From Clostridium psychrophilum (GTDB taxonomy: Bacteria; Bacillota; Clostridia; Clostridiales; Clostridiaceae), in assembly GCF_018861705.1 (NCBI RefSeq), contig NZ_JAHLEC010000009.1:1-59891 (forward strand): a stretch of DNA of 59,891 bases, in the 5' to 3' direction. A program made the translations under genes and the position numbers. Shown piece after piece: positions 47,432-56,210 of the stretch. The first letter of the stretch is position 1; the number at the start of each line of letters is the position of its first letter. The notes under the pieces are model-generated. The model was not told where the DNA came from. It saw only the letters and a program-made list of their open reading frames with translations, and searched no databases.

Positions 47432-47845
47432 ATGAAAAATTATTCAATGAATGCAATGAGATGTAAATATATGAGATCAGTAGGTCCTAATATAAAGATG
47501 ATGCCTATGGATAAAATGCCATCAGTAGATCCTATGATGCAAATGAAGCCCATGGATAATATGGCACATGCTCAAATGAAACATATCGATAATATGCCAC
47601 CAATTGATCCTATGATGCAAATGATATCTATGCGTCAAATGATGCAAATGCATCCTGCCATGTATATGATACAAATGAATCAGATGATGACTATGATGCA
47701 AATGATGACAATTAATCCTATGTTGCAAATAAGTCCTGTAATATACATGATGCAAATGAATCAGATGATGGCTATGAGTCAAATGATGATAATGAATCCT
47801 ATGAGTTCGATGAAACCTATGGCAAACAGAGACAATGAAGAATAG
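47432..47845 (+). CDS. Methionine-rich repetitive protein
   Basis: A 137-residue protein with about 44 Met (32 %). Two internal duplications are visible: DPMMQM blocks near residues 33-40 and 60-65, and IYM/MYM-IQMNQMM-MMQMM segments near 77-95 and 103-121. Pro, Gln and Asp fill the rest. AAGGAGATT precedes the ATG, and the reading frame is intact with a terminator, so it is a real gene. Met-rich segments often bind Cu(I) or Ag(I), or occur in spore coats, but I do not recognise the family. Confidence 0.75.
   Translation: MKNYSMNAMRCKYMRSVGPNIKMMPMDKMPSVDPMMQMKPMDNMAHAQMKHIDNMPPIDPMMQMISMRQMMQMHPAMYMIQMNQMMTMMQMMTINPMLQISPVIYMMQMNQMMAMSQMMIMNPMSSMKPMANRDNEE
47500..47810 (+). repeat. Degenerate trinucleotide/hexanucleotide repeat in the Met-rich gene
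   Basis: ATGATGCAAATG and close variants recur many times within the gene, with two larger near-copies at about 47650-47720 and 47730-47800. Slippage probably made the duplications. Confidence 0.65.
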
Positions 47846-48188
47846 TAATTTCTACTTAATGTTCTAAAACTTACATTTTTATATAACCCAATGTTATGAA
47901 TAAAAATACATTGGGTTGTTTCTATTACTTCTATCTATTTAACATTATGTAATTATGTGCTTAAACCCTAATGTTGTTTTATATTTGCTTTCGACCATTT
48001 TAATGTCATATTATTATAAATAATGCCTATTATCATTAATATATTTAATAAGGTTCAAGTATGTAACACATAGTACTGTTTTAATGACTTTTCTTTCTAA
48101 TATAAGCTTTATTAGTTCATTAATCCTACTATTTATTTTGCTATGATATACTTATATAAATATGTATATCGAATAAGGAGTGTATAAA
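47846..48188. other. Intergenic between the Met-rich and acetyltransferase genes
   Basis: It holds the Met-rich gene terminator (47886-47924) and the promoter and ribosome site (AAGGAG at 48175-48180) of the next gene. Nothing else seen. Confidence 0.4.
47886..47924 (+). terminator. Terminator of the Met-rich gene
   Basis: AACCCAATGT and ACATTGGGTT form a perfect stem followed by T-rich DNA. Confidence 0.85.
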
Positions 48189-48746
48189 ATGTGTGAAAAA
48201 TCAAAGATGCTAAGTGGTGAAATATATAATGCCTATGATAAAGATTTAGTACTCTTAAGAAATAAAGCTAGGCATCTTACAAAGTTATATAATAATTCCG
48301 ACCCCGAAGAAACTACGCAGAGAATAAATATTCTAAAAAAACTATTTGGAAAAATAGGTGGAAATTTTGAAATAGAACCTCCCTTTAATTGTGATTATGG
48401 AACAAATATAGAGATTGGTGAAAACTTTTATGCCAATTTTAATTTTTTAATACTAGATGATGGCCTCGTTAAAATTGGAGATGATGCATTATTTGCTCCT
48501 AATGTATCTATATTTACTGCAACTCACCTAGTTGATCCAACGTTAAGACCTAAAAACGCTGATTATACAAAGGCTGTTACAATAGGAAATAATGTATGGG
48601 TTGGTGGAGGAGCTATAATAAACCCTGGAGTATCTATTGGTGATAATAGCGTAATCGGTTCTGGTAGCGTAGTAACAAAGGATATTCCAGCTAATGTTGT
48701 TGCTGTAGGAAACCCTTGTAGAATATTAAAATACATTAATAAATAA
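48189..48746 (+). CDS. Sugar O-acetyltransferase (maltose/galactoside type)
   Basis: A 185-residue left-handed beta-helix acetyltransferase. NPG and IG repeats (EIGENFYANF, VKIGDDALFAPNV, TIGNNVWVGGGAIINPGVSIG) build the helix; catalytic His in TATHLVDP. It acetylates sugars with acetyl-CoA, typical for the Maa/LacA group. AAGGAG at 48175-48180 gives ATG 48189 over the upstream GTG. Single-gene unit with a strong terminator. Confidence 0.9.
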   Translation: MCEKSKMLSGEIYNAYDKDLVLLRNKARHLTKLYNNSDPEETTQRINILKKLFGKIGGNFEIEPPFNCDYGTNIEIGENFYANFNFLILDDGLVKIGDDALFAPNVSIFTATHLVDPTLRPKNADYTKAVTIGNNVWVGGGAIINPGVSIGDNSVIGSGSVVTKDIPANVVAVGNPCRILKYINK

Positions 48747-48789
48747 CATTAAATATTGAAATATACATAATTAAATAACTAGAAAAATA

Positions 48790-48837
48790 GATGAGGCAAA
48801 TTACTGAGAAATATATTTCAGTAATTTGCCTCATCTT
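48790..48837. terminator. Strong bidirectional terminator
   Basis: GATGAGGCAAATTACTGA and TCAGTAATTTGCCTCATC form a perfect 18-bp stem between convergent genes (acetyltransferase and PLP-GNAT fusion). Confidence 0.92.
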
Positions 48838-48846
48838 GATTTTAGA

Positions 48847-50199
48847 TCACTCAACTGGATGATTATATATCATTCGATCATATACATGGTTAAACCCCAT
48901 TTTACGATACAGGCTTTTAGCCCTCTTATTATCAAGGTCTACGTGAAGAGACAAATTACCATCTGTTAATTCAATAGCACGTCCAATTAGTTCAGATGCA
49001 ACACCGCGTCCCTTATTACCTGGTTTAACGCCAATATAAGCTAAATGATATGTAGGAATAAATCTTTCAAATCCCATATTGACGATAATACAAATACCTT
49101 GTTCTTCCCCATTTCTCTTGGCTATTAACAAAAATCCTTCTTTCATAGCCTTTTCTATAGCATCTACTGTTTCTCCAACTGAATCATTATAATCAGATAA
49201 CCAAGAACGAGTCATCTCAAGTAAATCCTCTTTGTTTTTATCATTAAAACTTTTAATTTCGCATACTTCAATTTCGCTTCTTCCATTATTTAAAATAATC
49301 AGATGTTTTCCGTTTTTCAAAAGTCCACTCTGAGCCTTTTGAATAAATGCTGCCATTGCATAGGATTCATCTTTTGAAACTATGACACCCTCAAGTTCAC
49401 GTAGCATAGCAGATGCTTTTTTTAAATCTTCTTCTTCAATACCAATCATTTCAACACGTGTCTCTAAAATAATTTTCATTATTATCTTTACGATTTCTGT
49501 GTGTTTATCTGGTAAATAATCATCTTTTTTTTCTGTTATATTCTTATCATTTTCATCTTGGTCAATGTGCATCTTTTTAGCATATTCATCCAAGACATCT
49601 TGCCACAATGGTCTAGAACCACATAACAATTGGGGTAATTCGCTTAATTCTTCTTCTACCCAACTTTTCATAAGCCCACTATAAATACTTGATAGTGTAT
49701 ACCCATACCCTAACTGAAGAGTAATGGTATCAACTTTATAATCCATTCGCTTCAAACATTCGGTAGTCATGTCCTCGAGTACCAAGTGGCTTATTATATT
49801 ATTTAAATTCCACTCACACATTAAATACATGTTATTTTCCTCTGCTATATCTCTTAATTGCAAACGTGAAAACGTATTTTTTTTATCTCTTAAATCCATT
49901 AAAATATCTTTGTTTAAACGTGATAATTTCCATTTTTCTTGTTTAAATAATGGAACCCTTACTTCCAATTCATTTAGTTTTGCAAATAACATTACCGATT
50001 TTATGTAACATTTGGAACCATCAACTAGAATTTTTGAAAATCCATTAGTAATAGCATCTCTTACTAATACCTCTGCAATACGATCATATTTATGTCCTGA
50101 TGGATTAGCTCCTTCAAGCTTTAAATATATTTCTTCAATACCTAATGCTTTTTCCATTTTTCTTGCTCTCATTAATGGCGTTCTTCCACTTTTTCGCAT
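48847..50199 (-). CDS. PLP-fold-like enzyme fused to a GNAT acetyltransferase
   Basis: A 450-residue fusion. The N-terminal region (about 1-315) resembles fold-type II PLP enzymes of the threonine synthase/TrpB group: RTPLMRARKME, then NPSGHKYDR with candidate Schiff-base Lys37. But the usual glycine-rich phosphate loop is replaced by GYGYTLSS, so activity is uncertain. The C-terminal part (about 325-450) is a GNAT domain with the acetyl-CoA loop GNKGRGVAS and the ending LYRKMGF. GGAAGGAGA gives ATG 50199; the longer frame from 50241 adds 14 codons without support. It lies behind a promoter and attenuator-like hairpin and divergent from a transporter. Confidence 0.8.
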   Translation of the reverse strand: MRKSGRTPLMRARKMEKALGIEEIYLKLEGANPSGHKYDRIAEVLVRDAITNGFSKILVDGSKCYIKSVMLFAKLNELEVRVPLFKQEKWKLSRLNKDILMDLRDKKNTFSRLQLRDIAEENNMYLMCEWNLNNIISHLVLEDMTTECLKRMDYKVDTITLQLGYGYTLSSIYSGLMKSWVEEELSELPQLLCGSRPLWQDVLDEYAKKMHIDQDENDKNITEKKDDYLPDKHTEIVKIIMKIILETRVEMIGIEEEDLKKASAMLRELEGVIVSKDESYAMAAFIQKAQSGLLKNGKHLIILNNGRSEIEVCEIKSFNDKNKEDLLEMTRSWLSDYNDSVGETVDAIEKAMKEGFLLIAKRNGEEQGICIIVNMGFERFIPTYHLAYIGVKPGNKGRGVASELIGRAIELTDGNLSLHVDLDNKRAKSLYRKMGFNHVYDRMIYNHPVE

Positions 50200-50235
50200 A
50201 ATATCTCCTTCCATACTTAATGTAATTAAATAAAA

Positions 50236-50274
50236 AAACATTCTAACTTCTTTTAAACCTTTAAAGTTAGAATG
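50236..50274 (-). promoter_or_regulatory. Attenuator-like terminator in the PLP-GNAT leader
   Basis: On the minus strand CATTCTAACTT-loop-AAGTTAGAATG is followed by seven T, between the mapped promoter and the ribosome site. It looks like a premature terminator in the 5' leader. The stem is AT-rich. Confidence 0.6.
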
Positions 50275-50302
50275 CCCATTTTGCTAAGATATAATTGTCT
50301 AT

Positions 50303-50331
50303 ACTATATCATTTTTGGTTTAATTCTGCAA
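50303..50331 (-). promoter_or_regulatory. Promoter of the PLP-GNAT gene
   Basis: -35 TTGCAG (50331-50326), 17-base spacer, extended -10 TGATATAGT with TATAGT at 50308-50303, read on the minus strand about 30 bases before the hairpin at 50274. Confidence 0.6.
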
Positions 50332-50481
50332 ATATTGATTATGCCACTACATATGAACTAACTAAAACTAATCTCATTCAAAACAAAACTATTGAATTTT
50401 TTGTCGATTGTTATTATAATGATAATGTTATCATAAAATAAAATAAAACATATTTAACATCTAACATTGAAAGGAGAAAAC

Positions 50482-51993
50482 ATGTCAAAAAAAATAAAAC
50501 ATACTAAGAAATTAACACTTGTATCATTAGTTTTAATGATTTTTACTTCAGTTTACGGATTTAATAACATGCCTAGATCATTTTATATAATGGGGTATGC
50601 CGCTATTCCATGGTATATTCTGTCAGGACTGGCATTCTTTGTTCCTTTTGCTTTCATGATGGCTGAGTTTGGTACTGCTTTTAGGAATGAAAAAGGTGGA
50701 ATATACTCATGGATGTCAAAATCAGTAGGTCCTAAATTTGCTTTTATGGCAACGTTCATGTGGTATTCATCTTATGTAGTCTGGATGGTTAATGTTGCTT
50801 CAGGAGTTTGGATTCCAATATCAAATGCGCTATTTGGTAAAGATACAACACAAAGTTGGGCTTTATTTGGTATGACTGGATTAACCGGTCCTAAAACTCT
50901 AGGCATACTTGCAGTCCTTTGGATAATATTTGTTACGGTTATGTCAACTAAAGGGTTAGAGAGCATTAAGAAATTTACTTCTGTAGGTGGAACTGCAGTT
51001 GTAGCGGCAAACGTACTTCTATTTGTTGGAGCTATACTGGTACTTATAGGTAATCATGGACAATTAGCTCAGCCAGTAGTTGGATTAAGCTCATTTACGC
51101 AATCACCAGATCCCGCTGCTAGTGGAAGTATGGTTTCAGCATTTGCATTCATAGTATTTGCTATATTTGCTTATGGTGGAATAGAAGTTGTTGGAGGCCT
51201 AGTTGATGAAACAGAAAATCCAGAAAAGACATTCCCTAAGGGAATAGTTCTTTCAGCAGCAGTTATCTCAATTGGATATTCACTTGGTATATTTCTAGTT
51301 GGTGTGTTTACTAACTGGGCATCTGTTATGAATATCAAATCTGTTAATTTAGGTAATGCTAGTTATGTAGTCATGGGTAATCTAGGATATGCTCTTGGTG
51401 ATGCATTCGGTGCTAGTCAAGCAACAAGTATAGCAATGTCACATGGAGTAGCTAGATTCTTTGGATTTTCAATGTTCTTAACTCTAACAGGTGCATTTTT
51501 CGCATTAATGTTTTCCCCATTAAAACAAATAATTGAAGGTACTCCGCCTAAATTATGGCCTGGTAAAATGGCAGAAATGAAAAACGGAATGCCTCAAAAT
51601 GCTATGTGGGTTCAAGCTGCAGTTGTTTGTGTTATGATTGTTCTTATAGCCTTCGGTGGAAGTAGTATGAAAAAGTTCTTCGTAATATTGGTATCAATGA
51701 CTAATGTGGCTATGACTATTCCATACATGTTTATAGCGTATGCTTTTATACCATTTAAGAAAAATAAAGATATTATTAAACCTTTTGAAATGTTTAAAAC
51801 TTACAAAAGTGCTGTAGTATGGACAATCGTAGTTATATTCACTGTTGGATTTGCAAATTTCTTCTCAATTTTACAACCCGCACTTACAGGAGATATAAAA
51901 ACAACCATTTGGAGTATAGCTGGGCCTGTATTCTTTGCATTAGTTGCATTTTTAATGTATAGATCTTATGAAAAAAAATGTGTAAAAAACTAA
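50482..51993 (+). CDS. APC-superfamily amino acid transporter, YjeM-type
   Basis: A 503-residue membrane transporter of the glutamate/GABA-type APC group. The N-terminal TSVYGFNNMPRSFY and the second-span FGTAFRNEKGGIYSWM match E. coli YjeM closely, and GGIEVVGGLVDETENPEKTFP is the family block near residue 230. Twelve spans. Substrate unproved. AAAGGAG puts the start at ATG 50482, not the TTG at 50467. It is divergent from the PLP-GNAT gene, which could share a signal. Confidence 0.9.
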   Translation: MSKKIKHTKKLTLVSLVLMIFTSVYGFNNMPRSFYIMGYAAIPWYILSGLAFFVPFAFMMAEFGTAFRNEKGGIYSWMSKSVGPKFAFMATFMWYSSYVVWMVNVASGVWIPISNALFGKDTTQSWALFGMTGLTGPKTLGILAVLWIIFVTVMSTKGLESIKKFTSVGGTAVVAANVLLFVGAILVLIGNHGQLAQPVVGLSSFTQSPDPAASGSMVSAFAFIVFAIFAYGGIEVVGGLVDETENPEKTFPKGIVLSAAVISIGYSLGIFLVGVFTNWASVMNIKSVNLGNASYVVMGNLGYALGDAFGASQATSIAMSHGVARFFGFSMFLTLTGAFFALMFSPLKQIIEGTPPKLWPGKMAEMKNGMPQNAMWVQAAVVCVMIVLIAFGGSSMKKFFVILVSMTNVAMTIPYMFIAYAFIPFKKNKDIIKPFEMFKTYKSAVVWTIVVIFTVGFANFFSILQPALTGDIKTTIWSIAGPVFFALVAFLMYRSYEKKCVKN

Positions 51994-52001
51994 TAAACCA
52001 T

Positions 52002-52038
52002 AAAAGATGATTTCTACTTAGAAATCATCTTTTTTATA
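52002..52038 (+). terminator. Terminator of the APC transporter
   Basis: AAAAGATGATTTCT and AGAAATCATCTTTT form a perfect 14-bp stem followed by T. In reverse it can also serve the YbaK gene. Confidence 0.9.
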
Positions 52039-52058
52039 TTTTAATAACTATTATCAGT

Positions 52059-52529
52059 TTATTTTATTAAATCAACAAACTCACCATCTACAATATTCTT
52101 TAATGTATTTGCATTTATTTCTATTTGATACCCTACTTTACCTGCGCTTACAATTATCTTATCTATTTCAAGTGCTGCTTTGTCAATATATGTTTTATAC
52201 TTTTTTTTCATACCTATAGGGGAACATCCACCTCTAATATATCCCGTTTGCTTTTTAAGTTCCTTTAGATCTAACATTTCTACACTCTTCTCATTAGTTG
52301 CTTTAGATACTTTCTTAAAGTCTATTTCCTCTTTAACTGGAATAAGAATAACATAAATTTTTTTAGAATTTCCATGTGTTACTATCGTTTTATAAAGATA
52401 TTTTTCCTCTCTCCCTATCTTCTTTGCCACAGATACTCCATCTACTTTATCATCTTTAACCTCATAAGTTATAACATCATACTCTATATTCATTTTATCT
52501 AAAATTCGCATAGCATTTGTTTTTATCAT
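52059..52529 (-). CDS. YbaK/EbsC family Cys-tRNA(Pro) deacylase
   Basis: A 156-residue editing-domain protein that removes wrongly attached amino acids from tRNA-Pro. VAKKIGREEKYLYKTIVTHG and the substrate-site block GYIRGGCSPIGMKKKYKTYID match the Cys-tRNA(Pro)/Cys-tRNA(Cys) deacylase group YbaK. GGGGG precedes the ATG. A second, distinct YbaK-family member lies at 55662. Confidence 0.92.
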   Translation of the reverse strand: MIKTNAMRILDKMNIEYDVITYEVKDDKVDGVSVAKKIGREEKYLYKTIVTHGNSKKIYVILIPVKEEIDFKKVSKATNEKSVEMLDLKELKKQTGYIRGGCSPIGMKKKYKTYIDKAALEIDKIIVSAGKVGYQIEINANTLKNIVDGEFVDLIK

Positions 52530-52842
52530 TATTTTTCCCCCGTTATCTTAATAATTTAAAGTATACCGTTAGCTTATAAACTATCTTTATTATATTCTCT
52601 TTCTGCGCCCTATGCACATAAATACAATTATGCACTGCACATTATATTAATGCACTTAAGTTTTATTTAACAATATTTTGGAAGCTTCAAGTCTGCCATC
52701 CTCTTCGAAGCTGTTGCAGCGACCCAGGAGATGATTTAATAACAAAAAAAAACTATCGAAATAAACTTCAACAGTTTTTTGTAAATAGGATTGAAAGTTA
52801 GCACTTTTAATTTAATATTAACTAACAATAATACTAATACTT
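52530..52842. other. Intergenic with a GC-rich patch
   Basis: About 310 bases, containing a GC-richer patch (52681-52735, about 50 % GC by eye) with stems GAAGC/GCTTC and GCTG/CAGC, and a terminator at 52744-52785. On the minus strand a 50-codon open stretch without an ATG runs across it (RCNSFEEDGRLEASKILLNK), of chance-level length. I cannot identify it. Confidence 0.4.
52744..52785 (-). terminator. Terminator of the Cys/Met-rich gene
   Basis: On the minus strand AAAAAACTGTTGAA and TTCGATAGTTTTTT form a stem with two G-U pairs followed by a T-run of nine, downstream of the gene ending at 52843. Confidence 0.75.
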
Positions 52843-53226
52843 TTAATAATTTCTTCCTCCAAGTAAATTTCCAATTAAAAGTATTCTAACTATGTCTCCA
52901 AGTCCACCTCCACCGTAAAACCGATATCCATATTGTCTCATATCATCATTATCCTCGTCCTTATGATTTTTTTTGTACTTGTCGCATATATCTTTACACA
53001 TATTATCCATTTTATCTTTACTAGGACAATACATTCTTCCATGTTTTGCTACAATCATATCATAATGATGTTTAACCATTGGATAAATCCTGATATAAAC
53101 CTTAGGATACATACTTTTTAAATCTTCATCATCTGACTCACCCATAGGCATATTCATCATAGACATATTAGCCATAGACATACACTCACCAAAGTTTTCA
53201 CACTCTTTACAGCGATAATCGTACAT
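52843..53226 (-). CDS. Cys/Met-rich small protein, possibly spore-associated
   Basis: A 127-residue protein. It starts MYDYRCKECENFGECM with a CXXC-type cluster, goes through Met-rich MSMANMSMMNMPMG, a middle block KVYIRIYPMVKHHYDMIVAK, a third Cys pair (CKDICDKY), and a C-terminal YRFYGGGGLGDIVRILLIG. I recall similar clostridial proteins, often called hypothetical or spore proteins, but cannot confirm. TTGGAGG before ATG 53226 is clear; the upstream frame is not used. Confidence 0.65.
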   Translation of the reverse strand: MYDYRCKECENFGECMSMANMSMMNMPMGESDDEDLKSMYPKVYIRIYPMVKHHYDMIVAKHGRMYCPSKDKMDNMCKDICDKYKKNHKDEDNDDMRQYGYRFYGGGGLGDIVRILLIGNLLGGRNY

Positions 53227-53341
53227 AAGTACCTCCAAAATAATATTTATATTATATATTACTCCACTATCCCTGCTTTGTTACTATAACACATATTATC
53301 CTCTTAAAATATAATTTACTATCTAAACATTTTTCCAAATA

Positions 53342-53378
53342 AAATAACCTAGGCAAATGATATAATGCCTAGGTTATC
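53342..53378 (-). terminator. Terminator of the ABC operon
   Basis: AATAACCTAGGCA and TGCCTAGGTTAT form a 12-bp stem after the permease gene. It can work on both strands. Confidence 0.8.
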
Positions 53379-53396
53379 TCCATGATATGATTAATA

Positions 53397-54350
53397 TTAT
53401 GCTACTATATCTCGTTTTGTAAAACCTATATAAGAAATAGTATTAAAAATTATAAAATAAACTATCAATACAGTAATTGAGAATGTCATTGTCATACCCT
53501 TAACTAATGGCTCCCCGCTAATATATTGGTTTAAATTAGTGTTTGCAAACAAGATGTATTTTGACCAATCATATCTAGCAAGTACTACTGTTATTACATT
53601 CCCTACAGTTAAAAGAAAAACTCCAATTCCTATAGCCATTGCGCTATTATGAAAAACTGTAGAAATCATAAATGATAAAGTAACCATCATAAGCAAGTTT
53701 ATAGACTCAAGGCCATAAAGCTGCACAATATGTGATACCATGTTAATTTCAGTGATTACTCCACTAGAATTAGTAAGCAATGGTGTACCTGCACCCTTGA
53801 AACTAAACAATATGCCTCCTAGAATAAATGATAGTGCTAATAGTACTAAAAGCATTAGAATAATATGTTCTATAACAGCAATATATTTTGAAAGCAGTAT
53901 CTTCCAACGCTTTGAAGGTCTAATTAGTAATGGTTTAATTGTTCCCCCTGAGAACTCATTTGCTACTATTCCACCACCCATTACAATTGCAAAAAGGGCA
54001 ATTAAAGATATAAAGTTACTTGCTATTCCTTCTACAAATCCCCATAATGAGTTGCTTTGTATAGGTTGAACATCATGTTTAAGACGATATTCATTAGTTT
54101 GTAATTGCTTAACAGCTGCATCCTTTTGTGTTTTTACTGTTTCTGGTTTAGCTATCATTTGCTTAATAAATTGATCTTCAGTAGTTATATCTGCTTTCCA
54201 ATTACTAGCAGATGCTTGTGGAACCGCAAATCTAGTTACTAATCCTGCTACTACTATAAGGATAACCATTATTCCCATCATCACCCATGTGCTAGTATGA
54301 TGCGCAAGTTTCATGTTTTCATTACGAACTAAATTTATTAAATTACGCAA
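53397..54350 (-). CDS. ABC-2 type transporter permease
   Basis: A 317-residue membrane subunit with about six spans and a large extracytoplasmic loop after the first. The second gene of an ABC exporter operon. GGGGGTAACGAAATTG puts a TTG start at 54350, eight bases downstream of the site, overlapping the ATPase stop region by eight bases. Substrate unknown; bacitracin/lantibiotic-immunity-type exporters have the same plan. Confidence 0.88.
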   Translation of the reverse strand: MRNLINLVRNENMKLAHHTSTWVMMGIMVILIVVAGLVTRFAVPQASASNWKADITTEDQFIKQMIAKPETVKTQKDAAVKQLQTNEYRLKHDVQPIQSNSLWGFVEGIASNFISLIALFAIVMGGGIVANEFSGGTIKPLLIRPSKRWKILLSKYIAVIEHIILMLLVLLALSFILGGILFSFKGAGTPLLTNSSGVITEINMVSHIVQLYGLESINLLMMVTLSFMISTVFHNSAMAIGIGVFLLTVGNVITVVLARYDWSKYILFANTNLNQYISGEPLVKGMTMTFSITVLIVYFIIFNTISYIGFTKRDIVA

Positions 54351-55269
54351 TTTCGTTACCCCCTGTCATTTCTAAAAATTTATTTTCTAAACTTTGTTGT
54401 ACCTTACTAACGCTATAAATTTTAATTCCCTGACCTACAAGTTTTTCAACTAACTCAGGAATATTTTCTATAGACTCATTAATTTTAATTTCCTTATCAT
54501 TTATCTGTGGTTTATATTTGCTATTAAGACTTTCTAAATATGTTTTTGCTTTTTCAATTGGTGTAACAATCAAAGATATAACTGAATCATCTACATCATC
54601 GAGCATTTCTCTCATATCCTGAATTCCAACTAATTTACCATTTTGTATTATTCCTACTCGATCACACATAAGCTCCATTTCTGAAAGCAAATGACTAGAT
54701 ACGATAACCGCAACATTTTCCTCTTTTGCAAGGGTTCTCAAATGAGTACGTAGTTCATGAATTCCAGCAGGGTCGAGTCCATTAGTAGGCTCATCAAGCA
54801 CTAATAGTTTTGGAGAATTAATTAAGGCTTGTGCAACACCTAGCCTTTGCCTCATTCCTAAAGAATATGTCTTTATTTTATCATGTATCCTTTTTTCAAG
54901 ACCAACAATTTTAATAACCTCATCAATACGTTCTTTCTTTATATATGGGTACATTCTCCAAAAATGAACTAGGTTTTGATATCCAGTTAAATATTTATAT
55001 AAATCTGGATTTTCTATAATTCCACCCACCTTAGCAATTGCTTTTTCAAAATTTTTCTCAACATTATAACCATCAATGTATATTTCACCCTTAGTAATAG
55101 ACATAAGTCCTAAAAGCATTTTAATAGTAGTGGTTTTACCAGCACCATTAGGTCCAAGAAAACCAAACACCTCACCAGAATGCACATCAAAAGTAAGATC
55201 ATCTATTATAACTTTTTTTCCAATTTTCTTTGTAACATTCTTAATTTGTACTATATTTTTCACACCCAT
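54343..55269 (-). CDS. ABC transporter ATP-binding protein
   Basis: A 308-residue ATPase with Walker A GPNGAGKTTT near 40, signature LGMRQRLGVA, Walker B LLVLDEPTNGLDP and SSHLLSEME. A long C-terminal extension (210-308) is typical of BcrA/CcmA-like subunits that partner ABC-2 permeases. AAGGAGG precedes the ATG. It is translationally coupled with the permease by overlap. Confidence 0.94.
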   Translation of the reverse strand: MGVKNIVQIKNVTKKIGKKVIIDDLTFDVHSGEVFGFLGPNGAGKTTTIKMLLGLMSITKGEIYIDGYNVEKNFEKAIAKVGGIIENPDLYKYLTGYQNLVHFWRMYPYIKKERIDEVIKIVGLEKRIHDKIKTYSLGMRQRLGVAQALINSPKLLVLDEPTNGLDPAGIHELRTHLRTLAKEENVAVIVSSHLLSEMELMCDRVGIIQNGKLVGIQDMREMLDDVDDSVISLIVTPIEKAKTYLESLNSKYKPQINDKEIKINESIENIPELVEKLVGQGIKIYSVSKVQQSLENKFLEMTGGNEIA

Positions 55270-55661
55270 ATTAAACCTCCTTATATGTATTTTAATTGTT
55301 CAGCCCTCAAAATGGCCATTGACATAAGGTATTATAACACTTGGTACTCCATACTTCAAACTAACATTTTTAGCATTAGGTGGTTGTAAAGCAATCTTAA
55401 AAGTCTACATTAATTACAAATATATTTTGCTTTTCAATTGATTTTCAAACATCAAAAAAACTACTGAAATATATATTAGCAGTTTCACGCAAAAGATTAT
55501 AAATTTCTTTCTATCAACAAAATTTTAATCGACAATATACTCTATTTTTGTGTATAATATCGTATAAAAATATATTCGCATTATTGACAATATTCAGTAA
55601 AAGCATTATCATAGCTTTTAAACTATAAAGAATAAAAATATATATGAAAGAAGGTCTTGTT
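55270..55661. other. Intergenic between the ABC operon and second YbaK
   Basis: AT-rich DNA with no motif beyond ribosome sites (AGAAGG before 55662). No gene seen. Confidence 0.4.
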
Positions 55662-56120
55662 ATGAGTGTTGAAAGTGTTAAAAAATTTTTTATTGATCAC
55701 GGACTTGAAGATCCAGTGTTTAATCTTGAAGAATGTGGTGCTACTGTTGATCTTGCCGCTAAAACCCTCGGTGTTCAGCCAGCTTTAATCGCAAAAACAT
55801 TATCATTTCGTCTTAAAGAGAGTAATATTTTAATTGTTACTAAAGGAGATGCAAGAATAGATAATAGGAAATACAAAGATTTCTTCAAAGTAAAAGCAAA
55901 AATGTTAGATCACGATGAAGTTGCAAAGATAACAGGGCATCCAGTAGGTGGAGTATGCCCATTTGGTTTGATAAAACCTATTTCAGTATATATAGATGTA
56001 TCTCTTGAAAACTATGAATATGTTTATCCCGCAGCTGGTTCAGCATTTACAGCATTAAAAATCAGTCCTTCAAAAATGCAAGAGCTAACTAAAGCTGAAT
56101 ATATTAATGTTTGCAAATAA
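55662..56120 (+). CDS. YbaK/EbsC family protein, prolyl-tRNA editing type
   Basis: A 152-residue homologue of the protein at 52059, but of the other subgroup: KKFFIDHGLEDPVFNLEECGAT and the substrate block GHPVGGVCPFGL are typical of the YbaK/ProX-like editing proteins. AAGAAGG suits ATG 55662 better than the ATG at 55644. It lies upstream of the methionine operon but 90 bases before the SAM-I leader, so it is a separate gene. Confidence 0.9.
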   Translation: MSVESVKKFFIDHGLEDPVFNLEECGATVDLAAKTLGVQPALIAKTLSFRLKESNILIVTKGDARIDNRKYKDFFKVKAKMLDHDEVAKITGHPVGGVCPFGLIKPISVYIDVSLENYEYVYPAAGSAFTALKISPSKMQELTKAEYINVCK

Positions 56121-56210
56121 ATCAAATTAGTATAAAATAATTAATATTCATAAAAGCCATTGACAATAACTTTTATGAGTAATATACTATGAACTAATAA
56201 CTAAATACAA

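Noticed and set aside
47522-47782. His-rich minus-strand open frame opposite the Met-rich gene
   Set aside because: CAT repeats read backwards from ATG give His runs; it has no ribosome site and is a shadow of the real gene.
52681-52843. 50-codon minus-strand frame as a gene
   Set aside because: There is no ATG, GTG or TTG with a ribosome site, its length is that of a chance frame, and it overlaps the terminator of the gene upstream.
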